A stretch of 55,557 nt of DNA from Prochlorococcus marinus CUG1438 (GTDB lineage Bacteria > Cyanobacteriota > Cyanobacteriia > PCC-6307 > Cyanobiaceae): assembly GCA_017644325.1 (NCBI GenBank), contig JAEPLS010000003.1:137974-193530 (forward strand), written 5' to 3'. A model generated the notes under the pieces. It saw nothing but the letters and a program-made list of their open reading frames with translations, was not told the origin of the DNA and did not search any database. This document shows positions 1 to 10,186 of the stretch, one piece after another. Position numbers and translations under genes: made by a program. Within the stretch, counting starts at the first letter, position 1. Every line of letters begins with the position of its first letter.

Positions 1-90
1 TTCTATTCGACTGAAGAAGCTCAAGAAGGTAGAGATGCCTTTCTTGAAAAGCGTCCACCAGACTTTTCTGACTATAAGTGGACACCCTAG
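1..90 (+). CDS. menB: 1,4-dihydroxy-2-naphthoyl-CoA synthase, C-terminal end (partial)
   Basis: An open frame enters from the left edge and stops at the TAG at 88-90, leaving 29 residues that include EEAQEGRDAFLEKRPPDFS. This is the usual C-terminal tail of MenB (crotonase fold), the naphthoate synthase of phylloquinone/menaquinone biosynthesis. The active site lies outside the window, so the call rests on the tail and on the menB-glgA order I associate with Prochlorococcus. The next gene starts 37 bp later. Confidence 0.75.
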   Translation, partial: FYSTEEAQEGRDAFLEKRPPDFSDYKWTP

Positions 91-126
91 TTTATTTTTC
101 AAAAGAACTTTTTTAAATAATTATCA

Positions 127-1584
127 ATGAGAATTCTTCTTGCCGCTGCTGAATGTGCTCCAATGATCAAAGTTGGAGGTATGGGAGATGTGGTTGGTTC
201 GTTACCTCCATCTTTGATAAAACTTGGTCACGATGTAAGGGTAATAATTCCAGGGTATGGAAAATTATGGAGTCTTTTAGAGGTATCTAATGAACCAGTC
301 TTTAGAGCAAATACGATGGGCACTGATTTCGCAGTATATGAAGCAAAACATCCAATTCATAATTTTGTGATTTACCTCGTGGGTCATCCAACATTTGACT
401 CTGACCAAATATATGGAGGCGAAAATGAGGACTGGCGCTTTACATTTTTTGCTAGTGCTACTGCTGAATTTGCTTGGAATTGTTGGAAGCCTCAAGTTCT
501 TCATTGCCATGATTGGCACACTGGAATGATTCCTGTATGGATGCATCAGGACCCCGAAATTAGTACTGTCTTCACAATTCATAATTTAAAATACCAAGGG
601 CCTTGGAGGTGGAAACTTGAAAAAATGACTTGGTGTCCTTGGTATATGCATGGAGACCACACAATGGCTGCGGCAATGTTGTATGCAGATAGGGTCAATG
701 CTGTTTCTCCGACTTATGCCGATGAAATTAAAACCCATGAATACGGGGAAAGTCTTGAAGGATTACTTAATTATATTTCAGGTAAATTAAGGGGAATTCT
801 TAATGGTATAGATCTTGATGAATGGAATCCAGCCAAAGATCAAGTTTTACCTGCAAAATTCAGTATTAAAAATTTAGAAAATAGAATAGAAAATAAGAAA
901 ATTCTGCAGAGAGAAATGGGTCTCGAAGTTAATTCTAAAAAATATCTTTTAGGTATGGTCAGTAGGCTTGTTGATCAGAAAGGGGTTGACTTACTTTTAC
1001 AAGTTTCAAGAAGACTATTAGCCTATACAGATTCTCAAATTGCTGTTTTAGGGACTGGAGATAGATATTTAGAGTCTGGATTATGGCAACTGGCATTAGA
1101 TTACCCAGGAAGATTCTCAGTATTTCTTACATACGATGATTCTTTATCAAGGCTTATCTATGGCGGCTCAGATGCATTTCTAATGCCAAGTAGATTTGAA
1201 CCTTGTGGGATTAGTCAACTCCTCGCTATGAGATATGGCTCTATTCCAATAGTTAGGCGAGTTGGAGGTTTAGTTGATACAGTTTTACCTCATGACCCAG
1301 AAAATAATAGTGGTACGGGATTTTGTTTTGATCGCTTTGAGCCTATAGATTTCTATACTTCTTTAGTAAGATCATGGGAAGCCTTTAGGCATAAAGATAG
1401 TTGGCAACTACTGCAAAAAAGAGCCATGAGTCAAGAGTTTAGTTGGCAAAGATCAGCTCTTGAATACGAAGTTATGTATAAGGATGTTTGCGGAATAAAA
1501 GAACCATCACCAGATGTCGCTGAAGTTGAAAAATTTTCCTACGGACAATCAGCTGATCCATCTTTAAAAAAAAGTATGACTTAA
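127..1584 (+). CDS. glgA: Glycogen synthase (ADP-glucose type)
   Basis: This 485-residue protein has the usual GlgA length (GT5 family, two Rossmann domains). The N-terminal ADP-glucose loop [13 protein letters not shown] is at about residues 16-28. The C-terminal half carries the catalytic-type [18 protein letters not shown] segment with the conserved Glu, followed by [10 protein letters not shown]. It transfers glucose from ADP-glucose onto alpha-1,4-glucan, the carbon store filled by day and used at night. The ATG at 127 begins the canonical [13 protein letters not shown]-terminus. murF follows after 7 bp, so co-transcription is likely. Confidence 0.97.
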   Translation: MRILLAAAECAPMIKVGGMGDVVGSLPPSLIKLGHDVRVIIPGYGKLWSLLEVSNEPVFRANTMGTDFAVYEAKHPIHNFVIYLVGHPTFDSDQIYGGENEDWRFTFFASATAEFAWNCWKPQVLHCHDWHTGMIPVWMHQDPEISTVFTIHNLKYQGPWRWKLEKMTWCPWYMHGDHTMAAAMLYADRVNAVSPTYADEIKTHEYGESLEGLLNYISGKLRGILNGIDLDEWNPAKDQVLPAKFSIKNLENRIENKKILQREMGLEVNSKKYLLGMVSRLVDQKGVDLLLQVSRRLLAYTDSQIAVLGTGDRYLESGLWQLALDYPGRFSVFLTYDDSLSRLIYGGSDAFLMPSRFEPCGISQLLAMRYGSIPIVRRVGGLVDTVLPHDPENNSGTGFCFDRFEPIDFYTSLVRSWEAFRHKDSWQLLQKRAMSQEFSWQRSALEYEVMYKDVCGIKEPSPDVAEVEKFSYGQSADPSLKKSMT

Positions 1585-1591
1585 TTTTTTA

Positions 1592-2965
1592 ATGAAATTC
1601 TCTTTATCAGAATTAAACGATGTTTTAGGGGATATTAGAAATCTGAGCGAGGAGAAAAGAGATTTTTTAAATTTTAATAATATAAGTATTGATAGTAGAA
1701 CTTTATTAAAAAATGATCTTTTTATAGCTATCAAGGGTAAAAATTTTGATGGACATAGCTTTCTTCCAGAGGTTTTAAATAAAGGAGTTAAATCTGTAGT
1801 AATTAAAAAAGGGATGCAGAGATTACTTCCTAGTAATTTTCCTTATTGGGTTGTAAATGACACAACAGAGGCATTTCAAAAATTAGCATTGTTAAAAAGA
1901 AAAAAATTAAATATTCCTATTGTTGCAATAACTGGCTCAGTGGGTAAAACAACAACAAAAGAAATGATTGGTGGAGTTTTAAATAAACTTGGAAGTATTA
2001 AATTATCTCATGCAAATTTTAATAATGAGATTGGAGTTGGTCTTACTATCCTTGCTACAGATATAGAAGATAAAGTTTTAGTTCTTGAGATGGGGATGAG
2101 AGGTCTTGGACAGATCGAGAATTTATCTAAATATAGTGAACCTGATATTGCAGTTATAACTAATATTGGCACAGCTCATATTGGATTATTAGGCTCGAAA
2201 AAGAATATTACTCATGCAAAGTGTGAAATTAGTAAATTTTTAAATCCCAAAGGAGTTGTAATAATCCCAGCGAATGATAAACTTCTTGAAGAAATTTTAA
2301 AAGAATACTGGAAAGGTAGAGTAATTAAAGTAGAGCTGTTAAATATAGAAAATCAAAAGGAGAATTTTAAGAGAGATGATAATTTGCGAGGATTTTATAA
2401 TCCTTCGAATAAAACAATTTTAGTCGAAGAAAATACCTGTGAAATTTCATTTGAGGGATTTCATAATGCTTCGAATTTCTTATTTGCTTATGCAGTTGCT
2501 AAAGAGTTAGGCATTGATTTTGCAAGTTTTAATAAATTTGATTTTGTAAGTTTAGGTGGAAGAAATAAAATTCTTAAATCAGTAAAAACAACAATATATG
2601 ATGAATCTTATAATGCTTCGCCAGAGTCAGTGAAAGCATGTATTAAAAACCTGCTTGAAAAACCGAGAAATAAATTTTTCATATTTGGAAGTATGCAAGA
2701 ATTGGGAAAAGAATCTGAAAAATATCACAAGGAAATATTCAACTTAATAAATAATTCAGATATAAAAAAGTGTCTATTTATTTGTGATAAAAAAAATGAA
2801 AAAATTTACACCAATTATCTAAAAGATAAGAAAAAATTCTTAGTTTTAAATCATATTAAAGATGTACCTCATGAGATAAACAAATCTACAAAAAAAGGTG
2901 ATTCTATTCTTATTAAAGGGAGCAGATGTTGGCAACTTGAAAAAATTATTGAATTAATTAACTAA
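1592..2965 (+). CDS. murF: UDP-MurNAc-tripeptide--D-Ala-D-Ala ligase
   Basis: This 457-residue Mur ligase catalyses the ATP-dependent addition of D-Ala-D-Ala, the last cytoplasmic step of UDP-MurNAc-pentapeptide synthesis. The order is an N-terminal UDP-substrate domain (about 1-105), a central ATPase domain with P-loop TGSVGKTTT at about 114-122 and the HANFNNEIGVG/EMGMRGLGQI segments, and a C-terminal domain with YDESYNASPESV. The MurF-type ISIDSRTL near residue 31 separates it from MurC, MurD and MurE. It follows glgA by 7 bp and converges on glmU with a 1-bp gap, so no separate terminator fits between them. Confidence 0.95.
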   Translation: MKFSLSELNDVLGDIRNLSEEKRDFLNFNNISIDSRTLLKNDLFIAIKGKNFDGHSFLPEVLNKGVKSVVIKKGMQRLLPSNFPYWVVNDTTEAFQKLALLKRKKLNIPIVAITGSVGKTTTKEMIGGVLNKLGSIKLSHANFNNEIGVGLTILATDIEDKVLVLEMGMRGLGQIENLSKYSEPDIAVITNIGTAHIGLLGSKKNITHAKCEISKFLNPKGVVIIPANDKLLEEILKEYWKGRVIKVELLNIENQKENFKRDDNLRGFYNPSNKTILVEENTCEISFEGFHNASNFLFAYAVAKELGIDFASFNKFDFVSLGGRNKILKSVKTTIYDESYNASPESVKACIKNLLEKPRNKFFIFGSMQELGKESEKYHKEIFNLINNSDIKKCLFICDKKNEKIYTNYLKDKKKFLVLNHIKDVPHEINKSTKKGDSILIKGSRCWQLEKIIELIN

Positions 2966-2966
2966 A

Positions 2967-4316
2967 TTAGGATTTCTTTCTTTCCCAATTTTCTATATTT
3001 ATTTGCTTAGTTCTTGAGATTGCTAATGAATTATCTTTAGAGTCTTTTGTGATAACTGAACCAGCTCCTGTTGTAACTGATTCCCCGAGATTTATTGGAG
3101 CTACAAAAACTGTATTTGCACCAATGCTGGAATTTTTACCAATTTTTGTTTGATGTTTTTTCTGACCATCAAAATTTGCAGTTATAGTACCTGCTCCGAT
3201 ATTTGTAGATCTTCCAATAATAGAATCGCCAATATAACTTAAATGGTTTACTTTAGATTCTTCCTCTAATTGACTATTTTTGATTTCAACAAAATTACCT
3301 ATTTTGCTAAAGGAAGATATTTTGGAATTAGGTCTTATATGACTGTAGGGACCAATTTTTATATGATCTATTATTTGTGAATCATAAACGGTGGAATTGG
3401 AGATTTCACAATTTAATCCCACATTAGAATTCTCAATAAAAGTATTTGGTCCGATAATACAATGACTATTTATTTTTGTATTTCCTCTTATATGTGTATT
3501 AGCCTCTATAATTACATCCTTACCAATTTCAGCTTCTTCACTAATTGAACAACTCGCTTTATTTATAAAAGTTACACCATTAAGCATATGCTTTTCCTTA
3601 ATTGAATTCTGAAAACTTTCCTCGCACTCTGATAATTGAATTCTATTATTAATTCCTTGAAGCTCTCTATTATCTTCTATCTCCAAGCTTAAGGAATTTT
3701 TTAGCAAAGATATTGTATCCGTTAAGTAAATCTCTTTTTGATTATTATTGCTTCTCAGGGTATTAATTATTTCTGACAAGTTACCCCAGTTAAAACAGTA
3801 AACACCTGCATTTATTAATGGATTTTCTCTTTCCTGATCATTGCAATCTTTTTCTTCAACAATTCTCTCGATAAAATCTCCCTTCAAAAAAACTCTGCCA
3901 TACCCATAAGGATTTTTTTTCTTAGTGGTTATTAAAGAAACATCTGCATTTTTTGAATCATGTAAATTTAGAAGCTTATTTAGAGTCTCAGGCTTTATGA
4001 GAGGCACATCCCCATTAAGCACTAAAAGTTTCCCTTCATTTTTTTTCACTGCTTTACAAAGTACTTGGATAGCATGACCAGTTCCTGATTGGGGATCTTG
4101 GATAACAAATTGGATTTTTTTATTATCTGTTATTGACTCTTGTACTTCGTTTGATTTGTGTCCAGTAATTACGAAAATTTGATCAGGATTTAATTCAACA
4201 CAAGAATCAATTACCCTCTGCAAAAGACTTTTCCCAGAAATTTTATGCAAAACTTTTGGCAATGAGCTTTCCATCCTAGTGCCCTTACCTGCAGCCAATA
4301 TCGCAACACTTAACAT
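2967..4316 (-). CDS. glmU: Bifunctional GlcN-1-P acetyltransferase / UDP-GlcNAc pyrophosphorylase
   Basis: This 449-residue protein makes UDP-GlcNAc, the first dedicated precursor of peptidoglycan and other glycans. The N-terminal nucleotidyltransferase domain has [18 protein letters not shown] at about residues 7-24 and GTGHAIQ and NGDVPLI further on. The C-terminal half is a left-handed beta-helix made of hexapeptide repeats (for example [15 protein letters not shown]), with the acetyltransferase segment NFVEIKNS and the terminal [10 protein letters not shown] coil. It is probably co-transcribed with the downstream methyltransferase and aroA genes on the minus strand. Confidence 0.96.
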   Translation of the reverse strand: MLSVAILAAGKGTRMESSLPKVLHKISGKSLLQRVIDSCVELNPDQIFVITGHKSNEVQESITDNKKIQFVIQDPQSGTGHAIQVLCKAVKKNEGKLLVLNGDVPLIKPETLNKLLNLHDSKNADVSLITTKKKNPYGYGRVFLKGDFIERIVEEKDCNDQERENPLINAGVYCFNWGNLSEIINTLRSNNNQKEIYLTDTISLLKNSLSLEIEDNRELQGINNRIQLSECEESFQNSIKEKHMLNGVTFINKASCSISEEAEIGKDVIIEANTHIRGNTKINSHCIIGPNTFIENSNVGLNCEISNSTVYDSQIIDHIKIGPYSHIRPNSKISSFSKIGNFVEIKNSQLEEESKVNHLSYIGDSIIGRSTNIGAGTITANFDGQKKHQTKIGKNSSIGANTVFVAPINLGESVTTGAGSVITKDSKDNSLAISRTKQINIENWERKKS

Positions 4317-4340
4317 ATTTTTTTGAATATATATATAAAT

Positions 4341-5246
4341 CTAACTCTTAAAGGACGACTTCGTCATTCCCCACTTTTTTCTCCATTTCTTTGTAGGTAC
4401 TAGATTTGAGAATAATTGTTCATCCAATCTTTTTTTTATGATATCGTCTTTAGTTGAGTTTAAATTTGTATCTCTATAAGGAATACTAGCTTTAGTAAGA
4501 AGATGCTCCTCTTCCATGACAGATAACTTTTCAAGATTGAGATTAGAGTTCATTTTATTCTTGTCAAATTTTGCTATTGCCACAGTGCCTTGACTCCAAA
4601 AAGTTCTTTCATTAAAACTTGGTTTGATAGTAAAAATTTCTAAACCAAGATTTCTTAAAGTTTTTCTTACTGCGGCTGAGGATGAATAGGTTATTAAATA
4701 ACCCTGAGGATGAAGTTTTTGTGAAACCTTTGATAAAAATTCAATTGTCCAAACTTGTGGACATTTTTGAGGAGAAAAACCGTCTAAATAAATCAGATCG
4801 AATTTAATAGCTGCAGGAATAGTATTTATTTTTTCTCTGGCATCACCCCACAACATTCTGCATTTAAAAAATTGATCATCAAAGCTATCATTTAGGTATA
4901 AAGAATCCAAAATTTTTTTGACTTTTGGAGCCCATAATTGTTCAAAAGATTGATTCTTGAGGGCATATTCGAGAGGCTTTTTATTAATCTCTAAGGCATA
5001 CAAATTCAAATAAGACTTTTGTTTAATTAATTCGTTTAATAAAGAGGCAGAATTATATCCTAAACCAAAACATATATCCAAAACATTAAGAGATTTGCCC
5101 TTAAATCTTTGCAAATCTGAAGGAGCTGTAAATTTTATTTTTGTTTCTTCAAGTGCTCCCAATAAGCTATGGAAATTTTCTTGAAAAAATACACTCCTTA
5201 AAGAGTAACTTCCATCTTCTGTTAAAACTTCTTTGAATTCAGACAA
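4341..5246 (-). CDS. MnmC-like SAM-dependent methyltransferase (DUF752 family)
   Basis: This 301-residue protein has a SAM-binding motif I, LDICFGLGYNSASLL, at about residues 56-70. It also has the family's YLDGFSPQKCPQVWT motif, which matches the (L)DGF.P.KNP.(M)W signature of the MnmC methyltransferase domain that finishes the mnm5s2U34 wobble modification in tRNA. The FAD-dependent oxidase domain of E. coli MnmC is absent, so only the methyl-transfer half is present. It lies between aroA (6 bp upstream on its strand) and glmU, which suggests one minus-strand transcription unit. The family is clear, but the tRNA substrate is inferred. Confidence 0.8.
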   Translation of the reverse strand: MSEFKEVLTEDGSYSLRSVFFQENFHSLLGALEETKIKFTAPSDLQRFKGKSLNVLDICFGLGYNSASLLNELIKQKSYLNLYALEINKKPLEYALKNQSFEQLWAPKVKKILDSLYLNDSFDDQFFKCRMLWGDAREKINTIPAAIKFDLIYLDGFSPQKCPQVWTIEFLSKVSQKLHPQGYLITYSSSAAVRKTLRNLGLEIFTIKPSFNERTFWSQGTVAIAKFDKNKMNSNLNLEKLSVMEEEHLLTKASIPYRDTNLNSTKDDIIKKRLDEQLFSNLVPTKKWRKKWGMTKSSFKS

Positions 5247-5252
5247 AAGATT

Positions 5253-6563
5253 TTAGTAAGTCAATTTTGCAAGGTCTTCCCAAAAAGTGGGATAAGAAAC
5301 GTTAGAAGCATCTGCTCTATTTATCTTCGAGGTTCCTTTGGCAAGAAGTGAAGCTATAGCAAGACTCATTGATACACGATGATCGGTTTCACTATCTACC
5401 TCTGCAGAATTAAATTTTGATTGCCCATTAATTATTAGTCCATCCTCTTTCTCTTTTATTACAGCACCGAATTTCCGTAATTGCCTTGCCATAACTTTTA
5501 ATCTGTCTGTTTCCTTAACTCTTAATTCCTGCGCATCATTAATTTCAGAAACTCCATCACAAAAGCAAGCTGCTACGGTAAGTATAGGAATTTCATCTAC
5601 AAGTTTTGGGAGTATGTCTCCTTCAATAGTAAATGATCTTAAATTATTTGCAGTTCTAACTTTAATAGATCCAATAGGTTCTCCCGCAACTATTGATTTA
5701 TCTAAAATCTCATAATTGCAACCCATTAAATCCATAATATTTAAGATTCCTGTTCTTGTAGGGTTTAATCCAACATTCTTAATTAAAACCTCTGAATTTG
5801 GCACTATAGACGCGGCAATCATCCAAAAGGATGCAGAGCTAATGTCTCCAGGGACTAATATAGTTTGCCCAATTAAATTTCTTCCTGATTTAACTACTAC
5901 ATTTCTTCCTAATTCCCCTCTAATACTTATATCTGCTCCAAATGCTTTTAACATTCTTTCGGTATGATCCCTTGATGATGCTGGCTCAATAACAGAAGTA
6001 GTTCCAGAAGCTTTAAGGCCAGCTAATAATATTGCCGACTTTACTTGAGCACTTGCTACAGGAGTTCCAATAACACATCCTTTAAGTTTATTCCCATCAA
6101 TTGAAATCGGAGCTTTGTTACCACTTTCTCTCCCAAAAATTTTTCCACCCATCAAAGATAAAGGTTTCCCTACTCTCCCCATTGGCCTTTCATTAAGAGA
6201 ATTATCCCCAGTTAAGATAAAATTCTTACCTTCTTGACCGGCTAATAAACCCATTAGTAACCTCATAGTGGTTCCTGAATTTCCACAATTGAGAATTGCT
6301 TTAGGCTCTTTCAATCCGTTGAGCCCCACGCCTGAAATAGTGAAAGGTTCATCTTTTATTATTTGTGGAATATTTACACCCAATTTCTTTAGACATTCGG
6401 CTGTTGAAAGTGGATCCTCAGAATGTAAAAAACCCTCAATAGTGGTTTCACCCTGGGCAATACTTCCAATTATCAGAGCTCTATGGGAAATAGATTTGTC
6501 TCCAGGTACTTTTATTTTTCCTCTTAAATTACCTCCACCTTTTATTGTGCGGGTATTATTCAT
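5253..6563 (-). CDS. aroA: 3-phosphoshikimate 1-carboxyvinyltransferase (EPSP synthase)
   Basis: This 436-residue protein catalyses PEP plus shikimate-3-phosphate to EPSP, step six of the shikimate pathway. Landmarks are [12 protein letters not shown] at about residues 20-31, the PEP-site [18 protein letters not shown], and [10 protein letters not shown] followed by the C-terminal VKETDRLK. The GDKSISHR and SRDHTE forms resemble the class II type of the enzyme rather than the E. coli class I form; that subclass call is from motif memory only. The ATG start at 6563 gives the standard N-terminus. Confidence 0.97.
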   Translation of the reverse strand: MNNTRTIKGGGNLRGKIKVPGDKSISHRALIIGSIAQGETTIEGFLHSEDPLSTAECLKKLGVNIPQIIKDEPFTISGVGLNGLKEPKAILNCGNSGTTMRLLMGLLAGQEGKNFILTGDNSLNERPMGRVGKPLSLMGGKIFGRESGNKAPISIDGNKLKGCVIGTPVASAQVKSAILLAGLKASGTTSVIEPASSRDHTERMLKAFGADISIRGELGRNVVVKSGRNLIGQTILVPGDISSASFWMIAASIVPNSEVLIKNVGLNPTRTGILNIMDLMGCNYEILDKSIVAGEPIGSIKVRTANNLRSFTIEGDILPKLVDEIPILTVAACFCDGVSEINDAQELRVKETDRLKVMARQLRKFGAVIKEKEDGLIINGQSKFNSAEVDSETDHRVSMSLAIASLLAKGTSKINRADASNVSYPTFWEDLAKLTY

Positions 6564-6687
6564 TTTAAAATTAATACTTGATAAGATTTTTTAATCCAAA
6601 TTAGATTTATATTATCAATAAGTTTGTTTTTTAAAAAAAAATATTCAAAGTAAGTAACTGTTTTCTATAATAAAGCAAATAGAGGAT

Positions 6688-7422
6688 CTGATCATTAATC
6701 TTTCTTATTATCATGTCGCAAACGATGTTCCAGATGTAAGTCCAGATATTGCTGTGGTAATTGATGTTTTAAGGGCTACAACCACTATTTCTTGGGCTTT
6801 GAAAAATGGGGCTGACTGTATACAAGTTTTTGCAGATTTAGATTTATTGAAAGAATCCGCTATTAAATGGCATTCCGATAAGAGACTAATGATTGGTGAA
6901 AGAGGTGGAAAGAAAATTGATGGCTTTGACTTAGGAAATTCTCCTTTATCAGTTACGAAAAAAATTGTTAATGGTAAAAGATTGTTTATGAGCACTACAA
7001 ATGGAACTAAATCTTTGCAAAAAGTACAACATGCAAAGCATTTATTTGCTATGGCACTGCCGAATAGACGGGCGGTTGCTGAAAAAATTATTTCATTAAG
7101 AAGCGAAAATGTTTTAATACTTGGTAGTGGTTGGGAAGGCTCATACTCATTAGAGGACTCTTTAGCGGCTGGTGCACTAGCCTCTTACTTGGAAGATAAC
7201 TGCGATTGGGAAGTTACTATTGTTAATGATGAATTACAGGCTGCTTTGGCGCTCTGGGATCTATGGAAAAATGATATTTTAAAATGTTTAAAAACAGCAA
7301 CTCATGGCAAAAGATTGACAAGTCTCGGTGATTATGAGGAGGATTTTAAATGTTGCTCTGAACTTGATTGCTTAGATATTGTTCCTGCTCAAGTTGAAAG
7401 AGGTGTGATTCGTGCTTCATGA
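6688..7422 (+). CDS. comB: 2-phosphosulfolactate phosphatase family protein (ComB)
   Basis: Motifs are VVIDVLRATTTISWAL, a GERGGKKIDGFDLGNSP loop, and STTNGTKSL with the later GSGWEGSYSLEDSLAAG segment, all typical of ComB. ComB in methanogens dephosphorylates 2-phosphosulfolactate during coenzyme M synthesis; cyanobacteria are not known to make CoM, so the role here is unknown. The start is uncertain. The conserved NLSYYHV.NDVPDV N-terminus lies upstream of the first GTG (6754), and the only possible initiators before it are non-standard (CTG at 6688, ATC at 6691 or ATT at 6694). An AGAGG at 6681-6685 is best spaced for ATT at 6694. Confidence 0.85.
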   Translation: MIINLSYYHVANDVPDVSPDIAVVIDVLRATTTISWALKNGADCIQVFADLDLLKESAIKWHSDKRLMIGERGGKKIDGFDLGNSPLSVTKKIVNGKRLFMSTTNGTKSLQKVQHAKHLFAMALPNRRAVAEKIISLRSENVLILGSGWEGSYSLEDSLAAGALASYLEDNCDWEVTIVNDELQAALALWDLWKNDILKCLKTATHGKRLTSLGDYEEDFKCCSELDCLDIVPAQVERGVIRAS

Positions 7423-7452
7423 TTTACGAATTTGTTTACAAGGAGTAATTTT

Positions 7453-8280
7453 TTGACTGATTTTTTAGTAGCTGCATTACAAATTACGAGCACTTCTAAT
7501 GTTGAAGCTAATTTCGTAGAAGCAGAAGAACAGATCGAATTAGCTGCTAGAAGAGGTGCTGAATTAATTGGTTTACCTGAGAATTTTGCCTTTTTGGGAG
7601 AGGATGAAGAAAAACTTAATTTAGCTTCTGAATTGTCAGTGAAATGTACAAATTTTCTCAAAACTATGGCGCAACGATATCAAGTATTCCTTTTGGGAGG
7701 AGGATACCCTGTTCCCGCTGGTGATGGTAGTCATACTTTAAATAGGTCAGCACTTTTTGGAAGAGATGGGCAAGTTTTGGCAAAATATGACAAAATTCAT
7801 TTGTTTGATGTTGATTTGCCAGACGGGAATTTATATAAGGAATCATCTACTATATTATCGGGAGAAAAATATCCCCCAGTTGTAGATATCCCTGGTTTAT
7901 GTAAAGTGGGATTATCAATTTGTTACGACGTTAGGTTCCCTGAACTTTATAGATATTTGTCTTTGAATGGCGCAGAGTTAATTATGATTCCCGCAGCTTT
8001 TACAGCATTTACTGGGAAAGATCACTGGCAAATCTTATTACAAGCACGGGCTATCGAGAATACAGCATATGTAGTCGCTCCAGCTCAAACTGGAATCCAT
8101 TATGGGAGAAGACAAAGTCATGGTCACGCTATGGTTATAGACCCATGGGGGACTGTTTTGTCTGATGCTGGAAAAACTCAGGGTGCCGCGATAGCCCCAG
8201 CTGATAAAGAAAGAGTAAAAAAAATTAGGGAGCAGATGCCAAGTCTTAAGCATCGAAAAAATAAATTATTTTCAAACTAA
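7453..8280 (+). CDS. Nitrilase/carbon-nitrogen hydrolase family protein (Nit2-like)
   Basis: The catalytic triad of the nitrilase superfamily is visible: Glu43 in GLPENFAF, Lys114 in KYDKIHLFDVDLPDG and Cys157 in LSICYDVRFPELYRY, numbered from the chosen start. The sequence is closest to the Nit1/Nit2 omega-amidase-like branch, for which removal of deaminated glutathione or 2-oxoamides is a likely but unproven role. I chose the TTG at 7453 because AAGGAG at 7440-7445 sits 7 bp upstream; an upstream TTG at 7432 would add seven residues that look non-homologous. It follows comB by 30 bp and overlaps the amidase start (TAATG). Confidence 0.88.
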   Translation: MTDFLVAALQITSTSNVEANFVEAEEQIELAARRGAELIGLPENFAFLGEDEEKLNLASELSVKCTNFLKTMAQRYQVFLLGGGYPVPAGDGSHTLNRSALFGRDGQVLAKYDKIHLFDVDLPDGNLYKESSTILSGEKYPPVVDIPGLCKVGLSICYDVRFPELYRYLSLNGAELIMIPAAFTAFTGKDHWQILLQARAIENTAYVVAPAQTGIHYGRRQSHGHAMVIDPWGTVLSDAGKTQGAAIAPADKERVKKIREQMPSLKHRKNKLFSN

Positions 8281-9368
8281 TGTTAAGGTTTTCTAAGAAA
8301 AAACTTTTTCGTTTTTTTTCTTTTTTTATATTTTTAAATTATACAACTATTCTCCCAGTTAAATCTTCAAGCTCACTGGCGGCATGGGCTTTAAAGTCCA
8401 ATGGAATTTTAGAATTAAGAACTAAATCAAATACAAAGCTAAAAGCATACTTCCAGAGGGCTAATCAAACATATGGTGATAGATTCTGGATAGATTTCCC
8501 AGGAGAATTAAAAAATCCTAGAAGAATAAAAGGTAATGGTCCAATTAAAGAAATTAGATTAGGTAAACCTAAAATTGGCAGTACGAGACTAGTAATTGAA
8601 TTTCAGGAAGGAACTTATTTGAACCCTTTGACTTGGCGAATGTTTGGCTTAGATCAAAATAGGTGGAGAATTAAGCTATTTAAACCAAAATATCCATTTA
8701 CCAAGATAAGTGAAGGATTAGTTGGCCAGAGTGTAGGAAATGTTAAAACAAATCAAAACTCAATTTATCTTAAGAAAAGAGTAAATGATTCCTTTCAATT
8801 ACCAAAAGTAAAGCAAGGTAAATTTTCTGTTGTTATCGATCCAGGGCATGGAGGACCTGATCCAGGAGCAATAGGTATTAATGGTATAAGAGAAACAGAC
8901 GTTGTACTTGAGGTCTCTAAAATAGTCCAGAAGTTACTTTCTGATAAAGGTGTCAAAGTAAGGCTTACTAGAAAAAATGAAGTTGATTTGGATTTACCTC
9001 CAAGAGTTTCCATCGCAAACAGATTTGATGCCGATATTTTTGTAAGTATTCATGCAAATGCCTCAAGAGGGAAAAGAAAAGATATTAATGGTCTAGAAAC
9101 CTTTTACTATAGAGGTTGGAGAGGTAGATTACTCGCCAAAAGAATTCAAAAACAAATTCTTAGAGTTTCCCCTGGGAGTCCTGATAGAGGTGTTAAACAG
9201 GGTAGATATTATGTGATTAAGAATACAAAAATGCCTGCAGCTCTTGTTGAAATCGGTTTTTTAACAGGAAGGTTAGATGCAAGAAGATTAGAAAAATCTA
9301 CACATCGTAAAAGAATAGCTTATGCCATCGCAAAAGGCATTCTTGAATATTTTTCCAAAGTAGGGTGA
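8280..9368 (+). CDS. amiC: N-acetylmuramoyl-L-alanine amidase with AMIN domain
   Basis: This 362-residue exported protein has a basic, hydrophobic signal segment at residues 1-30 and then a periplasmic AMIN-like beta domain (about 35-135) that usually targets the septum. The amidase_3 domain runs from about residue 181. Zinc ligands appear as His190 in VIDPGHGGPDPG, Glu205 in IRETDVVLE and His258 in FVSIHANASRG, with the catalytic Glu in ALVEIGFLTG. It cleaves the amide between MurNAc and the stem peptide during daughter-cell separation. The ATG overlaps the preceding stop by one base and murI overlaps its end by four, so it is translationally coupled. Confidence 0.93.
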   Translation: MLRFSKKKLFRFFSFFIFLNYTTILPVKSSSSLAAWALKSNGILELRTKSNTKLKAYFQRANQTYGDRFWIDFPGELKNPRRIKGNGPIKEIRLGKPKIGSTRLVIEFQEGTYLNPLTWRMFGLDQNRWRIKLFKPKYPFTKISEGLVGQSVGNVKTNQNSIYLKKRVNDSFQLPKVKQGKFSVVIDPGHGGPDPGAIGINGIRETDVVLEVSKIVQKLLSDKGVKVRLTRKNEVDLDLPPRVSIANRFDADIFVSIHANASRGKRKDINGLETFYYRGWRGRLLAKRIQKQILRVSPGSPDRGVKQGRYYVIKNTKMPAALVEIGFLTGRLDARRLEKSTHRKRIAYAIAKGILEYFSKVG

Positions 9369-10159
9369 AAATTAGAGTAGGAATTTTTGACAGTGGCATA
9401 GGTGGTTTTACTATCCTTAAATCTTTACTAAAAACACGTAAAGATGTTGAAGTTTTTTATTTGGCTGATACAAAAAGAATCCCCTTTGGAAATAAAAATT
9501 TTGATGAGATAAGAATCATTGCAAAAGAGATTTGCACCTTTTTTGAAAAAAAGAATTTGGACGCACTTTTAATAGCCTGCAATACTACAAATGCATGTGC
9601 ACTTGATATCGTAGAAAATCACTTGAAGATCCCATGTTTTGACCTGATAAACTCTGCATCAGAAATAGTTAATAAAAAAATAATCGGTGTGTTGGCAACA
9701 AAAACTACAGTCAGATCTTCATATTACAAAAAGGCTATAAATTCTAAAAAAGAGAATTTGCAAATATTTCAACAAGAATGCCCAGAATTTGTCTCAGAAA
9801 TTGAGAAAGAAAAGCTTGATTTTGGAAAATTAGATTATCTTTCTGATTTGTATCTAAGACCACTATTAAATAAAAATATTGAAGAATTAATACTTGGATG
9901 TAGTCATTATCCTTTGATTTATGACTTTTTAAGAAAAAAAATTGACTCAAATATAAAAATTATTGATCCTGCAGAAGCGTTAATAAAAAATTTTAATAAA
10001 TCTTTTAGTAATCCAAAAACTGACCATTATGAAAGTCTTTCTAACGAAAATATAAAATTCTTTGTTACTTCAAAAAAAGATGAATTTTTCAAAAAAGTAA
10101 AATTCTGGCTTGAACTTAATAAAGAAATTAGGTTGGTGAACCTCCGAAGCAATGTTTGA
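9365..10159 (+). CDS. murI: Glutamate racemase
   Basis: This 264-residue protein interconverts L- and D-glutamate, supplying D-Glu for peptidoglycan. It has the N-terminal GIFDSGIGGFTIL with the catalytic-site Asp9. The two active-site cysteines are Cys72 in ACNTTNACALD and Cys179 in LGCSHYPLIYDFL. A GTG start at 9365 overlaps the amidase stop by 4 bp, consistent with coupled expression of two cell-wall enzymes. Confidence 0.95.
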   Translation: MKIRVGIFDSGIGGFTILKSLLKTRKDVEVFYLADTKRIPFGNKNFDEIRIIAKEICTFFEKKNLDALLIACNTTNACALDIVENHLKIPCFDLINSASEIVNKKIIGVLATKTTVRSSYYKKAINSKKENLQIFQQECPEFVSEIEKEKLDFGKLDYLSDLYLRPLLNKNIEELILGCSHYPLIYDFLRKKIDSNIKIIDPAEALIKNFNKSFSNPKTDHYESLSNENIKFFVTSKKDEFFKKVKFWLELNKEIRLVNLRSNV

Positions 10160-10186
10160 TTCTTTAATATATATAAGAGGTCAATC

